32,151 nt of DNA, taken from NCBI RefSeq assembly GCF_016680995.1, contig NZ_JAEQMG010000013.1:1-32151 (forward strand). The letters run 5' to 3'. The notes below the pieces were generated by a model that was not told the origin of the DNA, searched no databases, and saw only the letters and a list, made by a program, of their open reading frames with translations. A program made the position numbers and the translations under genes. The DNA is from Ruminococcus difficilis. GTDB taxonomy: Bacteria; Bacillota_A; Clostridia; Oscillospirales; Acutalibacteraceae. How positions within the stretch are numbered: the stretch's first letter is position 1; the number at the start of each line of letters is the position of its first letter. This document shows positions 17,951-25,559 of this stretch, one piece after another.

Positions 17951-19429
17951 ATGTCAATGATTAAAGTGGAAAATCTTACATTTTCCTATCCATCAAGTTA
18001 TGATAATATTTTTGAAAATGTAAGCTTTCAGATAGACAGTGATTGGAAACTTGGCTTTATAGGCAGAAATGGTAGAGGTAAGACAACATTTTTGAACTTG
18101 TTACTTGGCAAGTATAAATACAGTGGTAAAATTTTTTCTTCTGTACAGTTTGATTACTTTCCCTATCCAGTTTGCGACAAAGGCAGAATGACAACGGATG
18201 TTTTAGCAGAAATATGCCCCATTGCAGAAGAATGGGAAAAGATGAGAGAATTGAATTATCTTGAGGTAGAAGCAGATGTGCTTTATAGACCATTTAGCAC
18301 CCTTTCAAATGGTGAGCAAACAAAGGTATTACTTGCGGCATTGTTTTTAAATGAGGGACATTTTCTGCTGATTGATGAGCCTACAAATCACTTGGATATG
18401 CAGGCAAGAGAAATTGTTTCTGAATATCTCAGAAAAAAACAAGGATTCATATTAGTATCACACGACCGCAGGTTTGTGGATAATTGCGTAGACCATATTT
18501 TATCTATCAATAGAACAAATATTGAGGTTCAAAAAGGTAATTTTAGTTCTTGGTGGGAAAATAAGCAAAGACAAGATTCCTTAGAGATTGCTACAAACGA
18601 AAAATTGAAGAAAGAAGTTAATCGATTGTCCGAAGCAGCGAAACGAAATGCAAACTGGTCGGATAAAGTGGAAAAAAGTAAGAAAGGAACAACAAATTCC
18701 GGTTCTAAATTGGACAAAGGTTTTGTCGGTCATAAAGCGGCTAAAATGATGAAGCGGTCAAAAGTCATAGAGGCAAGGCAACAAGAAACAATCGAGAAAA
18801 AATCAGCACTGTTGAAGAATATTGAAACGATAGCGAGTTTGAAAATTTGTCCTTTAATATATCATTCCGATATTCTACTGCGTGCATCTAATCTTTCTAT
18901 TTGCTATGGACAAAATATTGTCTGTGATAATGTGTCTTTTGAAATTAGGCAAGGTGACCGTATTGCTCTTGATGGAAAGAACGGAAGTGGAAAAAGCAGT
19001 CTGCTAAAGTTGATTGTTGGCGAAACTATTGTACATTCAGGAGAATTATCCGTAGGAACACAACTTATTATTTCATATGTTCCGCAGGATACCTCTCATT
19101 TGAGAGGACTACTATCTGATTATGCCAGAAACTGTGAAATAGACGAAAGTTTGTTTAAATCAATTCTTAGAAAGCTTGGCTTTGAAAGAGTACAATTTGA
19201 AAAGGACATAGCAGATTTTTCAGGTGGGCAAAAGAAAAAAGTGCTGATAGCACGGAGCCTTTGCGAACAGGCACACCTCTATGTATGGGATGAGCCTTTG
19301 AACTTTATTGATGTGTATTCACGAATACAGATTGAACAGTTAATCGAAGAAAATGCATTGACAATGATTTTTGTAGAACACGATAAAAACTTTAGAGAGA
19401 GGATTGCAACGAAAACATTTCAATTATAA
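17951..19429 (+). CDS. Antibiotic-resistance-type ABC-F ribosomal protection protein (Lsa/Vga-like)
   Basis: This 492-residue protein has two ABC ATPase domains and no membrane segment, the ABC-F layout. Domain 1: Walker A GRNGRGKT (38-45), signature LSNGEQ (118-123), Walker B with DEPTNHLD (about 142-149). The interdomain linker runs from about 195 to 300 and is rich in Lys and helix formers. Domain 2: GKNGSGKS (342-349), signature SGGQ (424-427), and DEPLNFID (about 447-454), the second-domain signature typical of Lsa/Vga/Msr resistance factors. Members bind the ribosomal E site and displace drugs such as lincosamides, streptogramin A and pleuromutilins. The exact drug range cannot be read here. 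It occupies the catP slot of Tn4451, is markedly AT-rich, and has its own attenuated promoter, all pointing to a drug-response cargo gene. A housekeeping ABC-F is less likely. Confidence 0.9.
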   Translation: MSMIKVENLTFSYPSSYDNIFENVSFQIDSDWKLGFIGRNGRGKTTFLNLLLGKYKYSGKIFSSVQFDYFPYPVCDKGRMTTDVLAEICPIAEEWEKMRELNYLEVEADVLYRPFSTLSNGEQTKVLLAALFLNEGHFLLIDEPTNHLDMQAREIVSEYLRKKQGFILVSHDRRFVDNCVDHILSINRTNIEVQKGNFSSWWENKQRQDSLEIATNEKLKKEVNRLSEAAKRNANWSDKVEKSKKGTTNSGSKLDKGFVGHKAAKMMKRSKVIEARQQETIEKKSALLKNIETIASLKICPLIYHSDILLRASNLSICYGQNIVCDNVSFEIRQGDRIALDGKNGSGKSSLLKLIVGETIVHSGELSVGTQLIISYVPQDTSHLRGLLSDYARNCEIDESLFKSILRKLGFERVQFEKDIADFSGGQKKKVLIARSLCEQAHLYVWDEPLNFIDVYSRIQIEQLIEENALTMIFVEHDKNFRERIATKTFQL

Positions 19430-19460
19430 AATAACTAAATATCTTTTGAATAATACAAAA

Positions 19461-19486
19461 ACATCGTAGAAATACGGTGTTTTTTG
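19461..19486 (+). terminator. Terminator of the ABC-F gene
   Basis: ACATCGTA (19461-19468) and TACGGTGT (19473-19480) form an 8-bp stem with one G-T pair around a GAAA tetraloop, followed by TTTTTG. AAAAA before the stem mirrors the T-run, so it may work from both sides. Confidence 0.85.
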
Positions 19487-19513
19487 TTACCTAAAACTCA
19501 CAATTTCATACAT

Positions 19514-19641
19514 AACCACAGATTAGTACAAATACCTTGTGTGATTTTTTGAAAGGCTTAGAGAGGGGATTTTCCTCGATTTTTGCCCCGAAAAGTTACA
19601 GAAACAAGGCTGATGTATCTCTATCTGTGGTTTTTTTATTT
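19514..19641 (+). promoter_or_regulatory. Long-range inverted repeat with T-run upstream of the small Cys-rich ORF
   Basis: AACCACAGAT (19514-19523) is the exact reverse complement of ATCTGTGGTT (19623-19632), about 100 bases apart, and the right copy runs into TTTTTTTATTT. This could be a long-range terminator or leader structure before the tnpY operon. No promoter was confidently identified between the ABC-F terminator and 19665. Confidence 0.45.
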
Positions 19642-19664
19642 CTCAGAGAAAAAGGAGGATTGGT

Positions 19665-19850
19665 ATGCCGAGAATGAGCAAGAAACGGAAACAGGAATGG
19701 GCATTGTTTCTGAATGACCGAAACCGCATTACCTACAACGAACTTTGCAGAAAATGCAGTAATCTTTGCAAGCAGAGTTTCCGTTGTATTGTAGTGTATT
19801 GCCCGAATTATTTGTCGAAAAGGAGGACAACGAAAAATGAGACAGATTGA
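19665..19850 (+). CDS. Small cysteine-rich basic protein
   Basis: This 61-residue protein has a strong AAAGGAGG site directly upstream and overlaps the next gene by 14 bases. It is basic at the N-terminus (MPRMSKKRKQEW) and carries five cysteines at 28, 31, 35, 41 and 46 (CRKCSNLCKQSFRCIVVYC region), suggesting a small zinc-binding fold. No named family is recognised. Its tight coupling to the RepA-like ATPase suggests a partner in transposon maintenance or mobilisation. Because it is short and unusual, the function is open, but the site and overlap make a real gene likely. Confidence 0.65.
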   Translation: MPRMSKKRKQEWALFLNDRNRITYNELCRKCSNLCKQSFRCIVVYCPNYLSKRRTTKNETD

Positions 19851-20859
19851 AAATGAAATGAATGTCAGCGTACCGCTTGAAGTTGTCAAAGCAAGTGAGA
19901 TTGAGCCGAAAGAAGTAAAATGGCTGTGGTATCCGTATATTCCGTTTGGCAAGGTTACGCTGTTGCAGGGCGATCCCGGCGATGGTAAAAGCAAGTTAAT
20001 GCTTTCCATCTCCGCCCTGCTCACGAAAGGCGAGCCACTTCCGTTTACCGAGACGGAAGAAAACGAGCCTATGACTGTCATTTATCAGACAACGGAAGAT
20101 GATGCAGACGATACGGTAGTGCCCCGATTTAATTCGGCAGGCGGTAACGGAGAAAAACTTATCTTCATCAAGGAAGATGAAAAATCTTTATCCTTTGGGG
20201 ACAACCGTATTCGTGAAGCAATAGAGATGTACCACGCAAGACTTTTAATTCTTGACCCGATGAGTTCCTACATCGGAGAAAACTGTTCTATGAACAACGC
20301 CAACGAAACACGAGCAGAGTTTAATCATCTGATAGCGGTTGCAAAAGAAACAGGCTGTGCGATTGTGATTATCTCCCATATGAATAAGATGAAAGACATC
20401 AATCCGCTTTACCGCACAAACGGTTCAATTGATATTGCGGGTGCTGCAAGAAGTATTCTTGCAATCACACGCACACCTAACAAGGAAGCCCCTGCGGAGA
20501 GGTATTTGGTGCAGGTAAAATCCAACCTTGCCCCGACAGGCTCTGCCATTCTTTTTGCAGTATCGGAGAAAGGTGTGGATTTTATTTCTGAAATGGAAAT
20601 GACGGCAGAGGAAGCGTTTCAATCCCTTGCCCCTAAAATCGGCAGACCCAATGACAAGGAGATTAAGGCGAAAGCATTTCTTGTTGAAATGCTGAAAGGC
20701 GGTGAAATGCTTTCTTCGGATTGTGAGGAAAAACTTGAAGCTGCAGGGTTCAAGAAATCGACCATCAAAAAGGCAAAAAAGAACGCAGGGGTTATCTCAG
20801 AAAAGAAAGGCTTTCTGTGGTACTGGTCTTTGCCGATGGGCGATATACCGAGAGAATAA
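19837..20859 (+). CDS. tnpY: RepA-like AAA/RecA-fold ATPase (TnpY position)
   Basis: This 340-residue protein opens with a short N-terminal region and then a RecA-type core: Walker A GDPGDGKS (45-52), Walker B in LLILDPMSSYIG (near 132-143), and a later IVIISHMNKM segment that fits the sensor region of hexameric replicative helicases such as plasmid RepA. The C-terminal 90 residues look like a winged helix (AFLVEMLKGGEML...KKSTIKKAKKNAG). AAGGAGG precedes the ATG. In Tn4451 the gene before tnpZ is tnpY, so the name rests on synteny. A role in replicating or unwinding the mobilised single strand is inferred. A terminator follows at 20862. Confidence 0.8.
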   Translation: MRQIENEMNVSVPLEVVKASEIEPKEVKWLWYPYIPFGKVTLLQGDPGDGKSKLMLSISALLTKGEPLPFTETEENEPMTVIYQTTEDDADDTVVPRFNSAGGNGEKLIFIKEDEKSLSFGDNRIREAIEMYHARLLILDPMSSYIGENCSMNNANETRAEFNHLIAVAKETGCAIVIISHMNKMKDINPLYRTNGSIDIAGAARSILAITRTPNKEAPAERYLVQVKSNLAPTGSAILFAVSEKGVDFISEMEMTAEEAFQSLAPKIGRPNDKEIKAKAFLVEMLKGGEMLSSDCEEKLEAAGFKKSTIKKAKKNAGVISEKKGFLWYWSLPMGDIPRE

Positions 20860-20861
20860 AG

Positions 20862-20893
20862 ACAGGCTGTCTGCTGAATGGACAGTCTGTTTT
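20862..20893 (+). terminator. Terminator of tnpY
   Basis: ACAGGCTGTC (20862-20871) pairs with GACAGTCTGT (20881-20890), a 10-bp stem with one G-T pair and a 9-base loop, followed by TTTTAA. It lies just after the tnpY stop. Confidence 0.75.
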
Positions 20894-20917
20894 AATGATT
20901 GAGGTATCTAAGGAGGT

Positions 20918-21003
20918 CAAGGGGGAACTCCCTTGCCCACGACATCTTTGCAGACGAAGTCTGAAAGTGTCATAGTGGGTTACACACATTCAGAGAATGT
21001 TGT
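20918..21003. other. Probable oriT of the inner transposon (MobV/pMV158 type)
   Basis: Three stem-loops precede tnpZ: CAAGGG/CCCTTG (20918-20935); a strong one of 13 bp with two bulges and a GAA loop (20941-20971); and an ACACACATTC/GAATGTTGTGT one (about 20983-21004). Directly after the second stem is ATAGTGGGTTA (20972-20982), close to the pMV158 nick region ATAGTGTG/TTA, which also follows an inverted repeat. Position just upstream of the MobV relaxase gene fits known oriT placement. The nick would be expected between 20979 and 20980. Confidence 0.65.
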
Positions 21004-21039
21004 GTAATGGCTTCGCCCTGCCGAGAAAGGAGAACGAAA

Positions 21040-22305
21040 ATGGCGAAAAACAATAAGGCGGATATGAGTTGTGCAAGGGTAAAAAAATATACCGCTTCTG
21101 ATGTAAGCAAGGCAGAAAGACACAACGAACGCAAGAATGAAACCTACGAAAATATGAATGTGATTGAGGAACGAATACCCTTTAATGTGCATTTCAAAGA
21201 GCCGAACGCACCGACCTATATGGAACAATTAAAGCAGATGGAAACAGAGGGTTTAGTGTCGCTTCGTGGGTTGAGAAAAGACGCAACACTCTTTAACGAG
21301 ATAGTGATTGATGTGAATACGATGTACTTCGAGCGTAACGGTGGCTATGAATATGCGAAGCAGTTTTATGAAGAAGCCTATCATTTCATCGAGGAAAAAT
21401 TCGGTGCTGACAATGTTATATCGGCGGTAATGCACGCTGATGAAATCAATTTAGCGGCAACTGAGGACTTGGGAAAAGAGGTATATCATTACCATTTACA
21501 CGCTATGGTCTTGCCTGTGGTTGAAAAAGAAATCCTATGGAGCAAGCGTTGTAAAGACCCTGAACTTCGAGGAACTGTTAAGGAAGTAGTAAATCAGATA
21601 AGCCATTCAAAGAAATGGAAGTCCGATATTCCGCTGACCGATGAAAAAGGAAATCCGTTGCTTAGAAAGAACGGAAAGCCGATGTTCAGAGCTTCGTACA
21701 GCATACTGCAAGACGAATTGTTTGCCTATATGACGGAGCGAGGGTTCAAAGGCTTTCAGCGTGGCGAATACGGAAGCACAGCGGAACACCTTACTTCCCT
21801 GCAATATCAAATCAAGCAGGATAAAGAGCGTTTGGAAAAACTGCAAAAGCGTATTCAGAAAGAGCAAGTGAAATATGAGCCTGCCCGTCATATCTCTAAA
21901 ACTTTAAGCGAGATTGACAGTATGGGGCAGAAAACAATTACAGGCAAAATGGCAATATCCAAAGAGGATTATTCCCAACTTACTGCCCTTGCTAAAGAGG
22001 GCATTACAAGTCGTGGAGAAATCAAAAACTTGGAGCAGAGTGCCAGTTATTACCGACAGAAGTATTATGACAGTGCAAACGTATTGGAAAGAATGAAAAC
22101 AAAATACAACGAACTGAAAGAAAAGTGCAGACCTTTTCTCGAAGCGTTGGAGCATTTTCCAGAGGTTGCTAAACTTTTTACCGAGAAAGTGAAGCAACTT
22201 TTTTCTTTTAAGGAAGCACAGGAACGAGCCGAAAAAGAAGCGAGAGAAAAAGAAAGGCAGGAGCGTATCAAGGCACGAAAAAACAAGCGTGGTTGGGAAA
22301 GATAA
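21040..22305 (+). CDS. tnpZ: MobV/Pre-type relaxase TnpZ
   Basis: This 421-residue mobilisation relaxase would nick the adjacent oriT and lead the strand into a mating channel supplied by a co-resident conjugative element. Start 21040 follows AAAGGAG (21026-21032); the frame upstream to 21007 has no site. MobV features: MSCARVKKYTASDV at the start, motif I HNER (30-33) in the KAERHNERKN segment, and motif III HADEIN...EVYHYHLHAMVLPV with the metal-binding histidines (about 130-160). The C-terminal half is coiled coil (about 250-421, Lys/Glu-rich). Synteny with Tn4451 gives the name. Nothing is truncated. Confidence 0.92.
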   Translation: MAKNNKADMSCARVKKYTASDVSKAERHNERKNETYENMNVIEERIPFNVHFKEPNAPTYMEQLKQMETEGLVSLRGLRKDATLFNEIVIDVNTMYFERNGGYEYAKQFYEEAYHFIEEKFGADNVISAVMHADEINLAATEDLGKEVYHYHLHAMVLPVVEKEILWSKRCKDPELRGTVKEVVNQISHSKKWKSDIPLTDEKGNPLLRKNGKPMFRASYSILQDELFAYMTERGFKGFQRGEYGSTAEHLTSLQYQIKQDKERLEKLQKRIQKEQVKYEPARHISKTLSEIDSMGQKTITGKMAISKEDYSQLTALAKEGITSRGEIKNLEQSASYYRQKYYDSANVLERMKTKYNELKEKCRPFLEALEHFPEVAKLFTEKVKQLFSFKEAQERAEKEAREKERQERIKARKNKRGWER

Positions 22306-22388
22306 CCGCTTCGATTATACTCACGACTTAATGACTTGTTGATATGTTGAGGTGTATCGGAGGAATATTTTTCTTCGGCTGGTAATCG

Positions 22389-22421
22389 GGACACTTGGAA
22401 ACGGGTGTCCTTTATTTTTTT
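22389..22421 (+). terminator. Terminator between tnpZ and tnpW
   Basis: GGACAC (22389-22394) and GTGTCC (22405-22410) form a 6-bp stem with a 10-base loop, followed by TTTATTTTTTT. The tnpW ribosome binding site (AAAGGAG, about 22423-22429) begins right after the T-run, so tnpW expression may depend on partial read-through. Confidence 0.75.
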
Positions 22422-22438
22422 GAAAGGAGCAAAACGAT

Positions 22439-22624
22439 ATGGAGAATAGAAATTCAAGTTATTCGGTACGAATTGGAAATACAACCTTTATTGTGTGCGT
22501 AAAGCAATCGGAAACTGCCCAAAAACCGATTGAAAAGGTCTTTAAGGATATGTGCAGACACGAGATTGCAGGCGGTTTCTTTTCGGATAAATTTGATTTA
22601 GAAAAGTTACAGAAAACATCTTGA
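22439..22624 (+). CDS. tnpW: TnpW-like small transposon protein
   Basis: This 61-residue protein begins after AAAGGAG and ends 13 bases before the right crossover. Position at the extreme right end, after tnpZ, and its size match tnpW of Tn4451. The N-terminal beta-like part (YSVRIGNTTFIVCVKQ) and the helical C-terminus (AQKPIEKVFKDMC) are typical of the small proteins annotated as TnpW. No function is established. Its stop codon TGA (22622-22624) lies inside the TTGACA that serves as the -35 half of the circle-joint promoter, so coding end and promoter share bases. Confidence 0.8.
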   Translation: MENRNSSYSVRIGNTTFIVCVKQSETAQKPIEKVFKDMCRHEIAGGFFSDKFDLEKLQKTS

Positions 22625-22626
22625 CA
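22621..22626 (+). promoter_or_regulatory. Right-end -35 box (TTGACA), half of the circle-joint tnpX promoter
   Basis: TTGACA lies at 22621-22626 near the right end. On circularisation 13 bases (22627-22639, ending in GA) join four bases of the left end (14918-14921), giving a 17-base spacer to TATACT at 14922. The result is a consensus-like sigma-A promoter reading into tnpX. In the integrated form no -10 lies at proper distance downstream in the helicase sequence. Confidence 0.8.
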
Positions 22627-22637
22627 AACACTGCCCC

Positions 22638-22639
22638 GA
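22638..22639. other. Right transposon junction (GA crossover, attR)
   Basis: The sequence cccc-GA-aggaacaggc resumes the helicase frame (E-G-T-G-Y-R-A-K). The same GA occurs at 14916-14917. The reading frame of the helicase is preserved across the reconstructed junction. Confidence 0.85.
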
Positions 22640-24248
22640 AGGAACAGGCTATCGTGCAAAGACGAGATTTGCAAAGTTTTATAATCTTCCTGAGCTGATG
22701 GCGATGTTCAAAGAGGTTGCCGATATTCAGACAGCCGATATGCTCAATCTCCCTACGCCCGAAGCGCACTATCACAATGTAGCTGTCAAGCCGTCCGATT
22801 TCCAAAAGGATATGGTTGAGGAGCTTGGAAAACGAGCCGAAAAGATACGCAACGGAATGGTGGACGCGAGCGTCGATAATATGCTGAAAATCACCAACGA
22901 CGGACGCAAGCTCGCGCTCGACCAGCGTATGCTCAATCCGATGTTGCCTGATTTTGATGGCAGCAAGGTCAACGCCTGTGTGGATAATATCTTCCAAATA
23001 TGGCAGGATAACGCAGATAAGAAGTCAGCACAGCTTGTGTTCTGCGACCTCTCAACGCCGAAGCCGGATGCGGAATTTTCTGTCTATACCGATATTCGCA
23101 GAAAGCTCATTGAGCGCGGCGTACCGGAGAGCGAGATCCGCTTCATACACGAAGCGAACACTGAGGTACAGAAGCAGGAGCTTTTCAAAAAGGTGCGGCG
23201 CGGCGAGGTCAGAGTGCTGCTTGGTTCTACTCAGAAGATGGGAGCAGGCACGAATGTTCAGAATAAACTGATAGCCTTGCACGATATAGATTGCCCTTGG
23301 CGACCTTCTGATCTGGAGCAGCGGTCAGGCAGAATTATCCGTCAGGGTAATGAAAACAGCGACGTTCATATCTACCGATATGTTACGGAGCAGACCTTTG
23401 ACAGCTACCTTTATCAGCTTGTTGAGGGTAAGCAGAAATTCGCGTCACAAATTATGACATCGAAATCTCCTGTCCGTTCTGCCGAGGATATAGACGAAAC
23501 AGCGTTATCGTATGCCGAGATTAAAATGCTTGCTACGGGCAATCCCCATATCAAAGAGAAGATGGATTTGGATATTCAAGTCCAAAAACTCAAACTTTAT
23601 AAATCCAACTATCTCTCTGAAAAGTACGCGCTGGAGGATAGAATTCTTAAATACTATCCGCAGGAAATCGCGCGTCTGACGGCGAGCGTTGAAGGTCTGA
23701 CAAAAGACCTTGAAACGGCAAAAGTCCATCCAAAAGAGGTAGCAGGAAAGTTTGTCGGTATGGTTATCAACGGATTTAACTTTACCGAAAAAGCAGAAGC
23801 AGGACAGGTGCTTATCGAATCCTGCAAGGCAAAAACCACACCGGAGCCTACGCCTCTCGGAGAGTATCGCGGCTTCAAAATGGAGCTTGCGTTCGACACC
23901 TTTACGCGCGAATATGAGGTAAAACTTAAAGGGCATTTTACTCATTCTGTTTCCCTCGGCACAGATGTTTACGGTAATATTACTCGAATTGATAACGCCA
24001 TAGACAATCTTGAAACCCGTCTGAATCAGGCGAAGGCTGACCTTGAAAACACCAAAACACAGCTTGAAACAGCAAAGGTTGAGGTCGAAAAGCCCTTTGC
24101 CCAAGAGGAAGAATTGAAACAGAAAATGGCTCGCTTGAATGAGCTTAACGCCCTGCTGAATGTAGATAAGCGCGAAAATGAAATTGTTGGCGGTGAACCT
24201 GATGAGGGCGAACAGCCAACGAAAAACCGTGACCGCGACTGCCGATAG
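22638..24248 (+). pseudogene. SNF2 helicase lobe 2, 3' part of the split giant gene
   Basis: This fragment continues residues 2437-2972 of the reconstructed protein. It begins EGTGYRAKTRFAKFYNLPEL; the first possible ATG is at 22698, with only a weak ribosome binding site, so independent translation is uncertain. It contains the second helicase lobe: LVFCDLSTP, VRVLLGSTQKMGAGTNVQ (motif V) and LEQRSGRIIRQGNENSDVHIYRY (motif VI, arginine finger), the SNF2-family pattern. The last 200 residues are a coiled coil (DNLETRLNQAKADLENTKT) and an acidic/basic tail. It is cut off from lobe 1 by the transposon. No other damage such as a frameshift or internal stop is visible, so precise excision should restore the gene. 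Confidence 0.9.
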
Positions 24249-24259
24249 GAGGTGTGATT

Positions 24260-24592
24260 ATGGCTAAAGATTATAATAAACTGCTTTACGGAAAGCTCGC
24301 ACAGGAACACGATGACTTCATTGACGAACTCAAAACCAAGCCGCCCGAACAGATTATTGAAGCAAGCTATGAGAAGGTTATTAAGGATGATTTACTCTCT
24401 ATTTTTGAGTATACCAACTTCACACAGACCGAAGCAAAGGCTTTGTATAAGCTCGATAAGCCGCTTGACGCGCTCTATCAGGAGTGGCTTCACAACGATT
24501 TATCCTATATGGATTTGCTCAGAGATACGATAGATAACCGTATTGAATCGGCGGTAAGAGAGCTGAAAGCCAAGAGCAGGGACAGCAGGTGA
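24260..24592 (+). CDS. DUF3848-like ICE protein
   Basis: This 110-residue protein starts at 24260, 7 bases after AGGAGG; an upstream in-frame GTG at 24254 overlaps the site and is less likely. Features such as LLYGKLAQEHDDFIDELK, PPEQIIEASYEKVIKDDLL, then LYQEWLHNDLSYMDLLRDT match what I recall of the DUF3848 family, found beside ICE helicases. It is all-helical and acidic, with no catalytic motif. It follows the helicase gene at 11 bases and precedes the Toprim gene at 4 bases, so it belongs to the same transcript. Transposon insertion upstream may reduce its expression. Confidence 0.75.
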   Translation: MAKDYNKLLYGKLAQEHDDFIDELKTKPPEQIIEASYEKVIKDDLLSIFEYTNFTQTEAKALYKLDKPLDALYQEWLHNDLSYMDLLRDTIDNRIESAVRELKAKSRDSR

Positions 24593-24596
24593 TCGT

Positions 24597-25559
24597 ATGC
24601 CGTATGTCAGTTCAGACGATATTCTTGAAGCGAGAAAAATGGATTTGCTGACTTATTTGCAGAACTACGAACCACAGGAGCTTGTTAAGTTTTCGGCGGA
24701 CACCTACACGACAAAAAGCCACGACAGCCTTAAAATTTCCAACGGAAAATGGATGTGGTGGTCGAGAGGAATCGGGGGCTACACAGCCCTCGATTACCTT
24801 GTCAAAGTAGAAAATATGCCCTTTATCAAGGCGGTTGAAACAATCATAGGTAGGTGCGCGGCGACGCCGCCCACCTATGTGAAGCCCACAAATCCTGCGC
24901 CGAAAGTTTTGCTGTTACCGCCGAAAAGCGCAACTACTACCGCTATAACTTCGTACCTTTGCGGTAGAGGGATTGATGAAAGCATTATAAAAAGCTGTAT
25001 CAATCACGGCTTAATCTTTGAAAGTTTACCGTACCATAATGTTGTATTTGTCGGTTTTGATAAGGATAATAAACCGAGATACGCTTCATTCCGCGCGGCA
25101 AATGATAAGAGAATATTAGGCGATTGCACTGGCAGCGACAAGCATTTTTCATTCAAAATAGCGGACGGTCAAAGCAAAACCGTCCACATCTTTGAGTGTC
25201 CGATTGACTTGCTTTCTTATGCGACTTTGCTCAAAATGAGAGGTTATGACTACACGAAAACAAACCTTGTTTCTCTTGCCGGAGTGTATTCGCCTGCAAA
25301 GAATATATATGAGAGCAAGGTTCCTGTTGCGCTTCAGAAGTATCTTGAAGAACACCCCGATACAACCAAAATCATTACCCATTTTGATAATGACCGAACA
25401 GGTGTATTGGCTGCCGAAGCAATAAAAATACTGCTGCAAGGCAAGTATAACGTCGTTGATTTTCCACCGCCGCGCGGTAAGGATTTCAACGACTTTCTTT
25501 GTTTGGAGAGGAAGATCCAACGAAACAAACCACCAATAAACAGAGGTGAACGCGAATGA
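24597..25559 (+). CDS. DUF3991 and Toprim-domain protein (primase-like)
   Basis: This 320-residue protein resembles DnaG-like primases carried by ICEs and plasmids. The N-terminal part (about 1-90, YLQNYEPQELVKFSADTYT then GKWMWWSRGIGGYTALDYL) has the shape of a CHC2 zinc-binding domain but without the cysteines. About 110-190 fits DUF3991 (YLCGRGIDESIIKSCINHGLI). About 195-290 is a Toprim domain with HIFECPIDLLSY (glutamate) and THFDNDRTG (DxD-type motif). These residues support metal-dependent phosphotransfer, perhaps priming of the transferred strand. The stop overlaps the next start by four bases (ATGA). Confidence 0.85.
   Translation: MPYVSSDDILEARKMDLLTYLQNYEPQELVKFSADTYTTKSHDSLKISNGKWMWWSRGIGGYTALDYLVKVENMPFIKAVETIIGRCAATPPTYVKPTNPAPKVLLLPPKSATTTAITSYLCGRGIDESIIKSCINHGLIFESLPYHNVVFVGFDKDNKPRYASFRAANDKRILGDCTGSDKHFSFKIADGQSKTVHIFECPIDLLSYATLLKMRGYDYTKTNLVSLAGVYSPAKNIYESKVPVALQKYLEEHPDTTKIITHFDNDRTGVLAAEAIKILLQGKYNVVDFPPPRGKDFNDFLCLERKIQRNKPPINRGERE

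Noticed and set aside
22439..22674. Reverse-strand ORF across tnpW and the right end
   Set aside because: It crosses the transposon boundary, so it cannot be an ancestral gene of either element, and it has no supporting features.
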